A stretch of DNA of 22,905 nucleotides, from NCBI GenBank assembly GCA_002319965.1, contig DCJQ01000047.1, positions 1 to 22,905 of the forward strand, read 5' to 3'. Both the position numbers and the translations under genes were made by a program. Under the pieces are notes generated by a model, which was not told where the DNA came from, did no database searches, and saw only the letters and a list, made by a program, of their open reading frames with translations. The DNA comes from Megasphaera sp. UBA1696 (GTDB taxonomy: Bacteria; Bacillota; Negativicutes; Veillonellales; Megasphaeraceae). This document shows positions 21,917 through 22,905 of this stretch, piece after piece (positions within the stretch are counted from its first letter, which is position 1; each line of letters begins with the position of its first letter).

Positions 21917-22053
21917 GTATATAGAAGAAATCTTCAACGGCAGGCATGGCAGCAAAGCTGTGGGACTTTGATCTCATGGTAAGGTGCACGTACTTTTTTT
22001 GCTGATCCGTTTTTTGAGATCCGGATAATGTTGAGCACAAAGGAGTGAACGCT

Positions 22054-22611
22054 ATGGTATTTTTAAAAAAATTTCTTGGTCCCATTCTTATTGAGGAAAA
22101 TCCGAGTGCATCCCTGGCACGGAGCATAATAGGACAGGATCAGAGAGAAGACTTGCGTTTCCTTGAACGTACCCTTCATAAAATATCCCCTACCTTAGGT
22201 GAGGGGATGGGAAAATTGAATAATACCATCGACAGTATTGAAAATGTTGCCGAGTCGATCGATCCCCTTACGCGTTTGGACAACGTCTTCGTGGGAATGA
22301 GTGTTGATGAAGCTCTGCAATCTCTTCGCCGGGGTGATCACATTAAGGTTCAGCGGCTGGCCTATACGCATCACGGCATCTATGACGGTGACTGCGGTGT
22401 CTATGAATATAATGATTTCGTCGTACGTCATGTTTTGCTGGAAGATTTTGCCGATGGAGCAAAAATTTTAAAGGTAGAGCAAGGGACTATTTATTCTCCC
22501 GGTGAAATCATTAGTCGGGCATCCTATCGATGGGGAGAATGTAATTATAATGTCGTGTGGAATAACTGCGAGCACTTTGCCACTTGGTGCCGCTTGGGCC
22601 CCTCTATCTGA
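22054..22611 (+). CDS. LRAT-like (permuted NlpC/P60) protein with N-terminal extension
   Basis: A 185-residue protein. I start at ATG 22054, 8 nt after AAAGGAG; a GTG at 22045 lies too near that site. An N-terminal helical part (1 to about 85, with a coiled-coil-like LNNTIDSIENVAESID) precedes the LRAT-like domain, which begins SLRRGDHIKVQRL. Catalytic candidates are His106 in THHGIY and Cys172 in WNNCEHFATWC. The position of the second triad His, 12 residues after His106, is Glu118 (GVYEYND). Bacterial relatives with Glu there are plausible active thiol enzymes, but acyltransfer as in LRAT should not be assumed. It stands alone between its promoter and a terminator at 22764-22806. Confidence 0.85.
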   Translation: MVFLKKFLGPILIEENPSASLARSIIGQDQREDLRFLERTLHKISPTLGEGMGKLNNTIDSIENVAESIDPLTRLDNVFVGMSVDEALQSLRRGDHIKVQRLAYTHHGIYDGDCGVYEYNDFVVRHVLLEDFADGAKILKVEQGTIYSPGEIISRASYRWGECNYNVVWNNCEHFATWCRLGPSI

Positions 22612-22763
22612 TATCCTGTTACCGGTCGATGAGCGACGATGAAGTTGGGCTGGCCATTAATTGGTCACGTTGCGTCACTCGTAATCCATGGTGATTGATG
22701 AAGATTATTGTTTAGCGAAAACTTTACTTCGTTTTATTATAATTTCTTTATTTTTGCCTATTA

Positions 22764-22806
22764 AGAGTCATGAATTTTAGAGTTTCTAAGATTCATGACT
22801 TTTTTT
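22764..22806 (+). terminator. Intrinsic terminator of the second LRAT-like gene
   Basis: AGTCATGAAT (22766-22775) pairs with ATTCATGACT (22791-22800), followed by six more T's, 155 nt after the stop codon. Confidence 0.88.
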
Positions 22807-22859
22807 ACAGTGATGTTGAGATGAATGAAATCAAAACTAAGTGAATATCTTTTTAAATA

Positions 22860-22890
22860 GACAATATATGTCCTTGCTAATATGTATAAT
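22860..22890 (+). promoter_or_regulatory. Shared-motif promoter, copy C (gene outside the window)
   Basis: GACA-N5-TGTC (22860-22872) followed by CTT as in copy A, and TATAAT (22885-22890) exactly 25 nt after the G of GACA. A gene is expected to the right of the window. Confidence 0.6.
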
Positions 22891-22905
22891 ATAATTAATA
22901 ATTTA

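Larger units (their letters stand above)
21729..22053 (+). other. 325-bp gap: imperfect direct repeat, 13-bp hairpin, promoter copy B, leader
   Basis: Two imperfect copies of a cggggaaatgaatgttatttc-type unit (each about 30 bp, 21742-21800), a perfect hairpin at 21796-21824, a short CGCCA/TGGCG hairpin near 21838-21855, the shared-motif promoter (21886-21916), and a leader of about 130 nt with a small GAAGA/TCTTC hairpin at 21924-21935. No gene seen. Confidence 0.5.
22612..22905 (+). other. Right-edge noncoding stretch
   Basis: The 294 bp after the LRAT-like gene hold a terminator (22764-22806) and the third copy of the shared-motif promoter (22860-22890), whose gene lies beyond the window. 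Nothing else recognisable. Confidence 0.6.

Noticed and set aside
21923..22053. Possible c-di-GMP or other riboswitch in the leader of the second LRAT-like gene
   Set aside because: A GCAAAGC piece recalls the GEMM motif, but the GGCAAACC and receptor parts and the closing helices are missing.

Overview
The window looks like a chromosomal stretch from a diderm Firmicute of the Negativicutes, probably Megasphaera or a close relative. Firmicute-type signals (AGGAGG ribosome sites, sigma-A promoters, many intrinsic terminators) sit beside two type Va autotransporters with C-terminal beta-barrels, which only make sense in a cell with an outer membrane. The assignment is from gene content only. 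No rRNA, tRNA, CRISPR array, phage module or intact insertion sequence is visible.

Left part (1-5705). A SAM methyltransferase gene is cut by the left edge and has a near-identical paralogue at 5058-5705. Between the two copies lie a small unknown gene with a near-consensus promoter, an FMN-reductase (flavodoxin-fold) gene, a stretch of decayed sequence, a sigma-54-dependent PAS/AAA+/Fis-HTH activator and the DUF169 gene it probably controls. The activator and its likely target are separated by a twin dyad that looks like an enhancer, a perfect 17-bp terminator and a -24/-12 promoter. Broken fragments follow, including the C-terminal end of a PD-(D/E)XK nuclease/AAA-ATPase gene.

Middle part (5706-13667). 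Two large autotransporter adhesin-like genes in tandem share signal peptide, beta-barrel and upstream sequence but differ in the passenger. The second carries nine about-23-residue beta-helix repeats, a tyrosine-rich insertion and a five-cysteine acidic linker.

Right part (13668-22905). After gene remnants come three small secreted-protein genes (one Ada-like Cys-cluster protein and two paralogues) and a class II Fic protein, all on the minus strand. A three-gene plus-strand operon (DUF1858 redox protein, unknown helical protein, hemerythrin) resembles a split ScdA/YtfE iron-sulfur repair system. Then come a YaaW-family/LRAT-like gene pair, a threonine aldolase divergent from a LysR regulator, and a second LRAT-like gene.

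The most interesting signal is a promoter element, GACA-N5-TGTC placed exactly 25 nt before a -10 hexamer. It occurs upstream of the YaaW/LRAT pair, upstream of the second LRAT gene, and again at the right edge before a gene outside the window. It suggests a small co-regulated LRAT-like/YaaW system that I do not recognise as described.
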